From: Deinococcales bacterium
GTDB lineage: Bacteria; Deinococcota; Deinococci; Deinococcales; Deinococcaceae
DNA length: 10,852 nt
NCBI GenBank assembly: GCA_025359705.1
Contig: JANYFS010000133.1
Span: forward strand, 1 to 10,852
Reading direction: 5' to 3'
Positions 1-5,894 of this stretch are shown piece by piece (positions within the stretch are counted from its first letter, which is position 1; each line of letters opens with the position of its first letter). Position numbers and translations under genes: made by a program. The notes under the pieces are model-generated. The model saw only the letters and a program-made list of their open reading frames with translations, did not search any database and was not told the origin of the DNA.

Positions 1-258
1 CGGGCTGGAGTGGGGTTTTCTAGCATGAAAGAACGGGCCAGCGAATTGGGTGGAAGCTGTCAGATTGAGAGCCATTTACATAATGGAATACGGGGCGGAG
101 TGCGGGTTCAAGCCGAATTTCCATTGCTGGGTGGCCTGACCGAAGAAATGTCTGGGGAAAAACCTTTGGAAAAACCTTTGGAAAAACCTTTGGAAAAACC
201 TTTGGAACGGCTCGAGGGAACAACCCAAGAAAACGAATCTGGGGCGCTCGAGGGCTAG
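1..258 (+). CDS. Sensor histidine kinase, C-terminal fragment (NarL-partner type)
   Basis: This is the 3' end of a gene that begins outside the window; the frame is open from base 1 to TAG at 256-258. The first ~40 residues match the end of a HATPase_c domain of the kind that partners NarL/LuxR regulators. A G2-like box, GVGFSSMKERASELGG (residues 4-19), is followed by a beta hairpin and the closing strand VRVQAEFPL. The remaining ~45 residues are not part of the kinase fold: they contain four tandem Glu-Lys-Pro-Leu units and two Leu-Glu-Gly motifs built from CTCGAG repeats, which suggests a disordered tail. The next gene, 128 bp downstream, is a response regulator, so the two are very probably a cognate pair. 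The signal sensed cannot be read from this fragment. The family call rests on one box plus context. Confidence 0.8.
   Translation, partial: RAGVGFSSMKERASELGGSCQIESHLHNGIRGGVRVQAEFPLLGGLTEEMSGEKPLEKPLEKPLEKPLERLEGTTQENESGALEG
157..204 (+). repeat. Four perfect tandem 12-bp repeats (GAAAAACCTTTG)
   Basis: Units lie at 157-168, 169-180, 181-192 and 193-204. They are in frame with the kinase end and encode Glu-Lys-Pro-Leu four times. The array is followed directly by two CTCGAG sites (211, 247). The perfect identity points to recent slippage or duplication. Confidence 0.95.
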
Positions 259-286
259 AAATTTTGCTCTTTTAAACCGTCAATCG

Positions 287-314
287 AAGTTTATTGTCTT
301 AAGTTTATTGTCTT
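287..314 (+). repeat. Two perfect tandem 14-bp repeats between kinase and regulator
   Basis: The unit AAGTTTATTGTCTT occurs at 287-300 and 301-314, followed by a partial GTCTTA. A weak 6-bp inverted pair (AACCGT at 275-280, ACGGTT at 322-327) surrounds it. No convincing promoter was seen for the regulator, so the pair may be an operator or simply a slippage product. Confidence 0.7.
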
Positions 315-386
315 GTCTTAAACGGTTATGATGCAAGCACCTTCCACATCTGCTCAAAGCAAACGATTCCACCCTCGAGGTTTTCT

Positions 387-1052
387 ATGAACAAACACAT
401 TCGCATCATGGTGGCAGATGACCACCGTTTTTACCGCGAAGGGGTGCGGGTTATTTTGTCGTCGGCAAACCACCTCGAGATTGTGGGTGAGGCTCAAAAT
501 GGGCAGCAGGCGGTAGAAATGGCCCATTCGCTCGAGCCAGATTTGATCCTGATGGACATTAAAATGCCACTCATGAGTGGGATCGAGGCCACCCGTCATA
601 TCCATAGTCAGCATCCTGGTATTGGGATCTTGATCTTAAGTATGCTCGACGACGACGATAGCGTTTTTGCCGCCCTGCGCGAAGGAGCCAGCGGCTATAT
701 CCTCAAAGATGCGGGCTATGACGAATTGCTGCGGGCCATCGAAGCAGTTGCCAACGGTGAGGCCATTTTTTCCCAGAGTATTGCCAAACGGATGATGTCT
801 TATTTTGGCGGTGGACGCTCTTTGGGCCATCCCTATACCGCGCTCGAGCCAGAGGCATTCCCCGAACTGACCGAGCGGGAAACCACCATCCTCAAACTGG
901 CCTCGAGGGGAGCGAGCTTGCTGGAGATTTCTGAATTTTTGAACATCAGCCTCAAAACTGTTCGCAACCATTTCACCAATATCTACACCAAACTCCATGT
1001 CACAGACCGCGCTCAGGCCGTGGTTAAGGCCAGAAATGCAGGAATTTATTGA
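387..1052 (+). CDS. NarL/LuxR-family response regulator
   Basis: A two-domain DNA-binding response regulator of 221 residues, the usual length for the family. The N-terminal receiver domain (about 1-120) has the acidic pair D11/D12, the phospho-acceptor D57 in LILMDIKMP, the switch residue S85 and the conserved K107 in GYILKDA. The C-terminal LuxR-type helix-turn-helix (about 155-221) begins at ELTERETTILKLASRG and carries the recognition region ISLKTVRNHFTNIYTKL. The start is ATG at 387, with GAGG at 377-380 as ribosome binding site; this GAGG overlaps a CTCGAG palindrome. It follows a histidine kinase end and precedes a xylose-type importer, so it could control sugar uptake, but the targets are inferred from position only. 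Five CTCGAG sites or more lie in or just before the gene. Confidence 0.93.
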   Translation: MNKHIRIMVADDHRFYREGVRVILSSANHLEIVGEAQNGQQAVEMAHSLEPDLILMDIKMPLMSGIEATRHIHSQHPGIGILILSMLDDDDSVFAALREGASGYILKDAGYDELLRAIEAVANGEAIFSQSIAKRMMSYFGGGRSLGHPYTALEPEAFPELTERETTILKLASRGASLLEISEFLNISLKTVRNHFTNIYTKLHVTDRAQAVVKARNAGIY

Positions 1053-1067
1053 GGGGCAAAATAAGAT

Positions 1068-1122
1068 CTCGAGGGAATCTCGAGGGAATCCCGAGTCAAT
1101 CTCAGGTCAATCCCGAGTCCAT
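1068..1122 (+). repeat. Degenerate tandem array of 11-bp CTCGAG-type units
   Basis: Five consecutive 11-mers: two identical CTCGAGGGAAT (1068-1078, 1079-1089), then CCCGAGTCAAT (1090-1100), CTCAGGTCAAT (1101-1111) and CCCGAGTCCAT (1112-1122). Another CTCGAGGGAAT copy lies apart at 1134-1144. The gradient from identical to decayed units suggests expansion from one CTCGAG core followed by mutation. Confidence 0.85.
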
Positions 1123-1275
1123 TTTGCTGAAATCTCGAGGGAATCCCAGCAAAACACAACCGAAGCGAGAATTTCTTAGCGTTTGGCACAAACTTAATCT
1201 TTGGTAAAGCAGTCGTACAAAACAAACTGCCCGTTCGAGCCGCATTTTTTCGATATTTTTTTGAGTGTTAATCAC

Positions 1276-1305
1276 TTGACACCCACTCGAGCTATGGATT
1301 AGCAT
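1276..1305 (+). promoter_or_regulatory. Sigma-70-type promoter of xylFHG
   Basis: A perfect -35 box TTGACA (1276-1281) is followed after 18 bp by TAGCAT (1300-1305), which matches TATAAT at four of six positions. Transcription would start near 1312, giving a leader of about 75 nt before the xylF ATG. The -35 box lies inside an imperfect dyad (GAGTG near 1263, CACTC near 1284), so a repressor could cover it; that is inference. Confidence 0.6.
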
Positions 1306-1387
1306 TGCGGAGTAAAACAATAAAATCTCCTCGAGTTAGACCACTTTGCCGTGGTTTGATTTCGGCTCGAGAAAAAAGGGGCTTATC

Positions 1388-2425
1388 ATGAAAAAATGGC
1401 TTGCATTTGGAACCTTGGCAATGGCTTTATTGGCATCCTCGGCAGCAGCGAAAGACGTAGTTGTGGGCGTTTCATGGTCCAACTTTCAAGAAGAGCGCTG
1501 GAAAACCGACGAAGCTGCCATCAAAGCGGAGTTAGCCAAAACCGGCGATAAGTACATCTCGGCAGATGCCCAAAGCTCCAACGAAAAACAAATCTCCGAC
1601 GTAGAAAGCCTGATCACCAAAGGCGCAACCGTCTTGATCATTTTGGCCCAAGATAGCGAAGCAATTTTGCCCGCAGTTGCCAAGGCCAAAGCCCAAAATA
1701 TCAAAGTCATTGCCTATGACCGCTTGATCGAAGATCCTTGGGCCTTCTATATCTCCTTTGATAATAAAGAAGTGGGCCGTCTGCAAGCTAAAATGATCTT
1801 TAATGTGGTTAAGAAAGGTAACTTTGCCTTTATCAAGGGTAGCCCTACCGATCCCAACGCCAACCTGTTGTTTGAAGGTCAAATGGAAGTTTTGGCTAGT
1901 GCCATGAAATCGGGCGCAATCAAGAACGTCGGTGAGCAATATACCGAAGGTTGGAAACCCGAAACCGCCCAGCGCAACATGGAGCAAATCCTGACTGCCA
2001 ACAACAATAAAATCACTGCGGTAGTCGCCTCCAACGATGGAACCGCAGGTGGAGCTGTAGCCGCGCTTGCTGCCGTGGGTTTGGCGGGCAAAGTGCCTGT
2101 TTCGGGCCAAGATGCCGACAAAGCTGCGCTCAACCGCATTGCCAAGGGTCAGCAGACCGGTACCGTTTGGAAAGATTCACGTACCTTGGGTATGGAAGCC
2201 GCCAAAATTGCCGTGCAGTTGGGCAACGGCCTGATGGTCGATAAAATTCCTGGTTCCAAAGTCTTCAATGGTGGCCCCAAGAAAGTTGCTGTCACGGGTA
2301 TGTTGCTCAAGCCCGTAGTGATTACCAAGAAAAACTTAGATGTTATTTTGAAAGCAAACTGGGCTACCAAAGCCGAAGTATGTGCTGGCGTAAGTGGGAC
2401 CAAAGTACCCGCTGCTTGTAAGTAA
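1388..2425 (+). CDS. xylF: D-xylose-type ABC transporter, periplasmic substrate-binding protein
   Basis: A sugar-binding protein of the CUT2/ribose-xylose class, 345 residues, exported to capture the sugar and deliver it to the XylH permease. The start is ATG at 1388, chosen because AAGGGG (1376-1381) sits 6 nt before it and a signal peptide follows (charged KK, hydrophobic core, probable cleavage after SSAAA at residue 21). XylF-like signatures are the RW near the mature N-terminus, AYDRLIEDPWAFYISFDNKEVG from about residue 109 (key Y110, D111, R112), ASNDGTAGG from 214 and SGQDAD from 239. These segments closely follow E. coli XylF as I know it. Two cysteines occur near the C-terminus (EVCAGVSG...PAACK), perhaps a disulfide. 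The gene contains no CTCGAG, unlike its neighbours. Xylose is the likely ligand, though a related pentose or glucose is possible. Confidence 0.9.
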   Translation: MKKWLAFGTLAMALLASSAAAKDVVVGVSWSNFQEERWKTDEAAIKAELAKTGDKYISADAQSSNEKQISDVESLITKGATVLIILAQDSEAILPAVAKAKAQNIKVIAYDRLIEDPWAFYISFDNKEVGRLQAKMIFNVVKKGNFAFIKGSPTDPNANLLFEGQMEVLASAMKSGAIKNVGEQYTEGWKPETAQRNMEQILTANNNKITAVVASNDGTAGGAVAALAAVGLAGKVPVSGQDADKAALNRIAKGQQTGTVWKDSRTLGMEAAKIAVQLGNGLMVDKIPGSKVFNGGPKKVAVTGMLLKPVVITKKNLDVILKANWATKAEVCAGVSGTKVPAACK

Positions 2426-2522
2426 GTCTGTACGGTTTAATACCCTCGAGTGTCATTTTTACTTTCTGACTCATTTTAAGTGAGCGTTTAAGTGATCATC
2501 TACTCTCGAGTGTGTATCTTGC

Positions 2523-2556
2523 TCAAACCCCCTTGCCCTCGAGCGAGGGGGTTTGA
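2523..2556 (+). terminator. Intrinsic terminator or attenuator between xylF and xylH
   Basis: A perfect 11-bp stem (TCAAACCCCCT at 2523-2533 with AGGGGGTTTGA at 2546-2556) encloses a 12-nt loop that contains CTCGAG. It is followed by T-rich DNA (GTTTCTTTTATTTGG), not a pure T run. Its place about 100 nt after the xylF stop and within the operon suggests partial termination that yields more binding protein than permease and ATPase. A weak TATAAA at 2596-2601 could provide an internal promoter for xylH, without a convincing -35. Confidence 0.75.
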
Positions 2557-2558
2557 AA

Positions 2559-2594
2559 GTTTCTTTTATTTGGTAAGTTTCTTTTACTTGGTAA
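2559..2594 (+). repeat. Two tandem 18-bp repeats after the xylF terminator
   Basis: The units at 2559-2576 and 2577-2594 (GTTTCTTTTATTTGGTAA and a copy with one T-to-C change) follow the terminator stem directly, so the T-rich tail of the terminator is duplicated. Confidence 0.85.
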
Positions 2595-2654
2595 ATATAA
2601 ACTCAGAACACATAAGCTCCAAAAAGTTCAAACTAGAGTACATAAGGATCTCCT

Positions 2655-3878
2655 ATGCAGAAAACAACTCCCAGTTCCAACCCCAACTCAGGCAATTTAT
2701 TCTCGCGCCTGCAATTAGATGGTCGTTTGATCTTTATGGTGCTGACCATTGCGATCATTTGGGTCATTTTTAATGTTCTGTCCGAAGGAATTTTTTTAAG
2801 CGTACAAAACCTATGGAACCTTTCGGTGCAAACTGCCTCGGTAGGGGTAATGGTCAGCGCAATGGTGCTGGTGATTGTGATGCGCCATGTGGATTTGTCC
2901 ATTGGCTCGATCTTGGGCTTTACCGGTATGGTGATGGCAGTAGTCAACGCTCGCGTGTTTCCCCCCGATGCTGCTTGGAATGCGTGGGCGACTCTGGCAG
3001 TTGGACTGATATTGGGCGGCTTGATTGGAGCCTTTCAAGGCGCTTGGGTAGCCTATTTATCGGTTCCCGCCTTTATTGTCACCTTGGGTGGCTTGCTGAT
3101 TTACCGAGGCGGCGCATGGCTCGTCACCGAGGGTCAAACGGTAGGCTCTCTCACCAATAGTTTTCAGGTCTTTGGGGGTGGCGTGGGCGGCTCGATTGGG
3201 GCCATACCCACCTGGATTATTGGCGCAATACTGCTGGCTTATGTGCTGGTCAATGATGTTTCAAATTACCTCAAACGTCAACGCAACAACTTGCCCAACC
3301 GCCCTATGTGGGTACAAATTATTGTTACAGGTCTGTTGGTGCTACTCATTTTTGGTTTCATTCAAATTATGAATGGCTACAAAGAACCCCAAACCGAAGT
3401 CTCGAGGGGGATGCCTGTTCCCGTTTTGATCATGCTGTTGACCTCGGCCCTAATGATTTGGGTAGTACGTTCTACCCGTTTTGGACGCTATATTTTTGCT
3501 TACGGCGGCAATCCCGAAGCAGCGCGTTTAGCAGGTATCAACACCAAACTGCTGACTACAGTGGTTTTTGCCATCATGGGTGTTTTGGCAGGTTTAGCAG
3601 GAGCGATCCAAACCGCGCGTTTGGGCGCAGGAACCAATTCCACCGGAACCCTTGCGGAATTGAGTGTGATTGCGGCGGCGGTGATCGGTGGAACCTCACT
3701 TTCGGGTGGGGTAGGGAGCATTCCTGGAGCCTTTTTGGGTGCTTTGCTGATGTCCAGTTTGATCAGCGGATTGGTCTTGTTGGGCTATAACAGCGCTTGG
3801 CAACAGGTGGTGCAAGGTTTAGTTTTGATGATTGCGGTTTTGCTGGATGTGCTTTATAACCGCAACCGCCCCCGCTAA
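2655..3878 (+). CDS. xylH: D-xylose-type ABC transporter, permease
   Basis: A CUT2-family inner-membrane permease of 407 residues, close to the length of XylH (about 390). It forms the channel through which sugar released by XylF passes. The N-terminus (1-25) is polar and cytoplasmic, followed by many hydrophobic segments, about ten by eye, and a central polar loop (NDVSNYLKRQRNNLPNRP, around 198-215). The conserved cytoplasmic coupling segment GGNPEAARLAGI starts at residue 284, and the glycine-rich AAAVIGGTSLSGGVGSIPGAFLGA motif typical of the family follows. The start is ATG at 2655 with AAGGA at 2644-2648, 6 nt upstream. It lies 229 bp after xylF behind a hairpin and 85 bp before xylG. 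Only one CTCGAG lies inside (3401), encoding part of VSRG. Confidence 0.9.
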   Translation: MQKTTPSSNPNSGNLFSRLQLDGRLIFMVLTIAIIWVIFNVLSEGIFLSVQNLWNLSVQTASVGVMVSAMVLVIVMRHVDLSIGSILGFTGMVMAVVNARVFPPDAAWNAWATLAVGLILGGLIGAFQGAWVAYLSVPAFIVTLGGLLIYRGGAWLVTEGQTVGSLTNSFQVFGGGVGGSIGAIPTWIIGAILLAYVLVNDVSNYLKRQRNNLPNRPMWVQIIVTGLLVLLIFGFIQIMNGYKEPQTEVSRGMPVPVLIMLLTSALMIWVVRSTRFGRYIFAYGGNPEAARLAGINTKLLTTVVFAIMGVLAGLAGAIQTARLGAGTNSTGTLAELSVIAAAVIGGTSLSGGVGSIPGAFLGALLMSSLISGLVLLGYNSAWQQVVQGLVLMIAVLLDVLYNRNRPR

Positions 3879-3885
3879 GGAATTG

Positions 3886-3922
3886 CTCGAGCGATAAATC
3901 TCGAACACTAAATCTCGAGCGC
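3886..3922 (+). repeat. CTCGAG-cored repeats between xylH and xylG
   Basis: CTCGAG at 3886 and 3914 flank two 14-bp spaced copies beginning TAAATCTCGA (3895-3904 and 3909-3918). The middle copy is decayed to CTCGAA. This resembles the 11-mer array at 1068-1122, with a different period. Confidence 0.7.
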
Positions 3923-3963
3923 TCAATCTTCAATATGCAGGTTCATACTCAGGAGTTACAAAC

Positions 3964-4716
3964 ATGCAACCGTTAGTCGAAATGAGAGATATTTCCAAAA
4001 GTTTCGGGGGGGTTCGCTCCCTCGATGGGGTCAGTATCGACCTGCAACCGGGCGAAGTGGTGGGCTTGTTGGGCCACAACGGAGCGGGTAAATCCACCCT
4101 GATCAAAGTGCTTTCGGGGGCATACAGCGCCGATAGCGGACAGATTTTCCTCGAGGGTAAAGAGGTTAAAATCACCAGCCCGCGCTCTTCACAGCAGCAT
4201 GGCATCGAAACCATCTACCAAAACTTGGCCCTTGCCGACAATTTGGATGTGGCTGCCAATATTTTTTTGGGCCGTGAAATTCTGAAGAATGGCTCGCTGA
4301 ACGAAGACCAAATGGAAATTGAGGCCAAAAAAGTGCTAGACCGTCTGAAGGTCAACATTCCCAACCTCAAATTACCGGTCTACAACTTTTCGGGCGGGCA
4401 ACGCCAATGTATCGCCATCTCGAGGGCCATTTATTTTAAGGCCAGGGTACTGATCATGGACGAGCCAACCGCCGCGCTGGGGCCGCAGGAAACCGCCCAA
4501 GTGAACGAGCTGATTCGCAACCTGAAGGCCGAAGGGGTGGGCATTTTCTTGATTTCGCACGATATGCACGATGTCTTTAATTTGTGTGACCGCGTTACCG
4601 TGATGAAAAACGGTAAAGTGGTGGGCAGTTGTAAAACCAAAGATGTCACCGAAGATGAAGTCCTCGAGATGATTATTGCGGGGAAAAAACCTCGAGTGTT
4701 GCGGGATCAGGCGTAA
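3964..4716 (+). CDS. xylG: D-xylose-type ABC transporter, single-domain ATP-binding protein
   Basis: The ATPase that powers the importer, 250 residues. All motifs of one nucleotide-binding domain are present: Walker A GHNGAGKS (37-44), Q-loop Q86, signature FSGGQRQ (142-148), Walker B LIMDEP with D166 and E167, and the switch histidine H199. E. coli XylG and most CUT2 ATPases have two fused domains (about 500 residues); this one has only one and should act as a homodimer, as in the known single-domain CUT2 ATPases such as FrcA. The gene ends cleanly after the first domain with TAA and a terminator, so it is not an obvious truncation. The start is ATG at 3964 with AGGAG at 3951-3955. The gene order xylF-xylH-xylG supports the role. 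Confidence 0.9.
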   Translation: MQPLVEMRDISKSFGGVRSLDGVSIDLQPGEVVGLLGHNGAGKSTLIKVLSGAYSADSGQIFLEGKEVKITSPRSSQQHGIETIYQNLALADNLDVAANIFLGREILKNGSLNEDQMEIEAKKVLDRLKVNIPNLKLPVYNFSGGQRQCIAISRAIYFKARVLIMDEPTAALGPQETAQVNELIRNLKAEGVGIFLISHDMHDVFNLCDRVTVMKNGKVVGSCKTKDVTEDEVLEMIIAGKKPRVLRDQA

Positions 4717-4750
4717 AACTAGGCTCGAGTGTGTTTTGGCGTTTCCCGTT

Positions 4751-4777
4751 TCCCGATTTTGGGGGCGGGATTTTTTT
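4751..4777 (+). terminator. Intrinsic terminator after xylG
   Basis: TCCCG (4751-4755) pairs with CGGGA (4766-4770), followed at once by seven T (4771-4777). The stem is short, but the GC content and T run fit a Rho-independent terminator 35 nt after the xylG stop. Confidence 0.7.
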
Positions 4778-4827
4778 ATGGCTCGAGTTGCTGGCTTGAA
4801 ATCACTCAAAAACACGACCAAAAAAAG

Positions 4828-4846
4828 TTCCCACAACTTGTGGGAA
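4828..4846 (-). terminator. 19-bp perfect palindrome, possible minus-strand terminator or operator
   Basis: TTCCCACAA (4828-4836) and TTGTGGGAA (4838-4846) are perfect arms around a single C. A run of seven A lies immediately left (4820-4826), so read on the minus strand the hairpin is followed by a T run and looks like a terminator, although no minus-strand gene is nearby. It may instead be a protein-binding site between xylG and nadE. Confidence 0.45.
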
Positions 4847-4951
4847 GATTGGAAAACCTCGAGGGGTACAACATTTCTCCAAAAAGAAGTGTGAAAATCT
4901 CCTCGAGGTTAGCGTGTTTGTGCGTGTTCCTGTACATTTGATCCAGACCCA

Positions 4952-4974
4952 TGTCATGGCATTGTAAAATGACA
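4952..4974 (+). promoter_or_regulatory. nadE promoter, leaderless, with overlapping dyad
   Basis: A -10 box TAAAAT (4965-4970) lies 6 nt before the nadE ATG (4977), so transcription should start at or next to the A of the start codon and the mRNA would lack a leader. No Shine-Dalgarno sequence is visible. The -35 region is weak. An inverted repeat TGTCAT (4952-4957) and ATGACA (4969-4974) brackets the -10 box and could be an operator. Leaderless TANNNT promoters at this spacing are well known in Deinococcus. Confidence 0.6.
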
Positions 4975-4976
4975 AG

Positions 4977-5894
4977 ATGTCGGAAATTTCTCATTCCAGT
5001 GCTTCAAAATCTTTTTCTCCCCTACTGCGCGACCAAATCCGCCTCGAACTACAGGTGCAGCCCCACATCGATCCCGCGCTCGAGTTGAAAAAAAGAGTGG
5101 AATTTTTGGTGGAATACCTGCACCACTCCAAAACCAAAGGCTTGGTGCTGGGCATCAGTGGTGGGCAAGACAGCACCCTAACGGGCAAACTGTGCCAACT
5201 GGCGGCAGAACGGGCGCGAAATCTGGGCCTCGAGTGCCAGTTTTTGGCGGTGCGCTTGCCTTACGGGGTGCAAAACGACGAAGCCGATGCCCAAATTGCC
5301 CTCGAGTTTATCCGTCCAGACCGCGTTACCACCGTGAATATCAAACCCATGACCGATGCTTTGGTTCAGACCCTCGAGGCGACGGGTTCACCCATTAGCG
5401 ATTTTGTACGCGGAAACATTAAAGCAAGGGCGCGAATGGTGGCCCAGTATGCACTAGCAGGCCAAGAAGGTTTGCTAGTGGTGGGAACCGACCATGCCGC
5501 TGAAGGGGTCACTGGATTTTTTACCAAATTTGGCGATGGGGGGGTGGATCTGACCCCACTCACGGGCCTGACCAAACGCCAAGGGGCGCAGCTATTGCAG
5601 CATTTGGATGCCCCCCAAAGCACCTGGCAAAAAGTCCCCACCGCCGACCTCGAGGACAACCGCCCAGGTTTGGCGGACGAAACGGCTTTGGGCCTGAGTT
5701 ATGCCCAAATTGATGATTACCTCGAGGGGTTAGCGGTTGCCGAAAGCGTTTCTCAAAAACTCGAGGGGATATTTTTGCACACCCGCCACAAACGCGCTTT
5801 GCCCGTGACTCCGTTTGACCAATGGTGGCAAAATCCCACGGAGCAAAATCTCGAGGGAAATCTCGAGGGGCAAGATTCGGAAGTGCCAAAATGA
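4977..5894 (+). CDS. nadE: NH3-dependent NAD+ synthetase
   Basis: This enzyme catalyses the last step of NAD synthesis: nicotinate adenine dinucleotide plus ammonia and ATP gives NAD. The 305-residue cytosolic protein has no glutaminase domain and aligns with the short E. coli form (275 residues). Visible motifs are the ATP pyrophosphatase loop SGGQDS (61-66), LPYG, DFVRGNIKARARM, GTDHAAEGVTGFFTKFGDGG and PTADLEDNRPGLADE, followed by IDDYLEG. The extra length is at both ends; the last 20 or so residues contain two Asn-Leu-Glu-Gly units encoded by a tandem 12-bp CTCGAG repeat and are likely unstructured. The gene begins at ATG 4977 just after a -10 box, and its TGA overlaps the ATG of nadB, so the two are co-translated. 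Nine CTCGAG sites lie in the gene. Confidence 0.95.
   Translation: MSEISHSSASKSFSPLLRDQIRLELQVQPHIDPALELKKRVEFLVEYLHHSKTKGLVLGISGGQDSTLTGKLCQLAAERARNLGLECQFLAVRLPYGVQNDEADAQIALEFIRPDRVTTVNIKPMTDALVQTLEATGSPISDFVRGNIKARARMVAQYALAGQEGLLVVGTDHAAEGVTGFFTKFGDGGVDLTPLTGLTKRQGAQLLQHLDAPQSTWQKVPTADLEDNRPGLADETALGLSYAQIDDYLEGLAVAESVSQKLEGIFLHTRHKRALPVTPFDQWWQNPTEQNLEGNLEGQDSEVPK
5846..5869 (+). repeat. Two perfect tandem 12-bp repeats in the nadE 3' end
   Basis: AAATCTCGAGGG occurs at 5846-5857 and 5858-5869 and encodes Asn-Leu-Glu-Gly twice in the tail of NadE. Confidence 0.9.

Larger units (their letters stand above)
1053..1387. other. Intergenic region between response regulator and xylF
   Basis: This 335-bp stretch holds no credible gene. 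It starts with a degenerate array of CTCGAG-containing 11-mers (1068-1122), then AT-rich DNA with runs of T near 1246-1262, a promoter with TTGACA at 1276, and a short dyad (ACCAC at 1340-1344, GTGGT at 1351-1355) in the presumed 5' leader of xylF. No U-tract hairpin that would clearly terminate the regulator transcript was found. Confidence 0.7.

Noticed and set aside
997..1179. 60-codon frame over the response regulator end and the 11-mer array
   Set aside because: It starts inside the regulator in another frame and then reads the CTCGAG repeats; no ribosome binding site or family likeness.
1346..1387. TTG extension of xylF
   Set aside because: It would place 14 residues before the signal peptide; ATG at 1388 has a strong ribosome binding site and begins a proper signal sequence.
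1532..2110. Long minus-strand frame opposite xylF
   Set aside because: It is the antisense shadow of a clearly recognised binding-protein gene and shows no domain of its own.
5822..5890. Upstream GTG extension of nadB
   Set aside because: It lies wholly inside the nadE reading region and encodes a basic low-complexity stretch; the ATG at 5891 has a GGAAG site and gives the normal NadB N-terminus.
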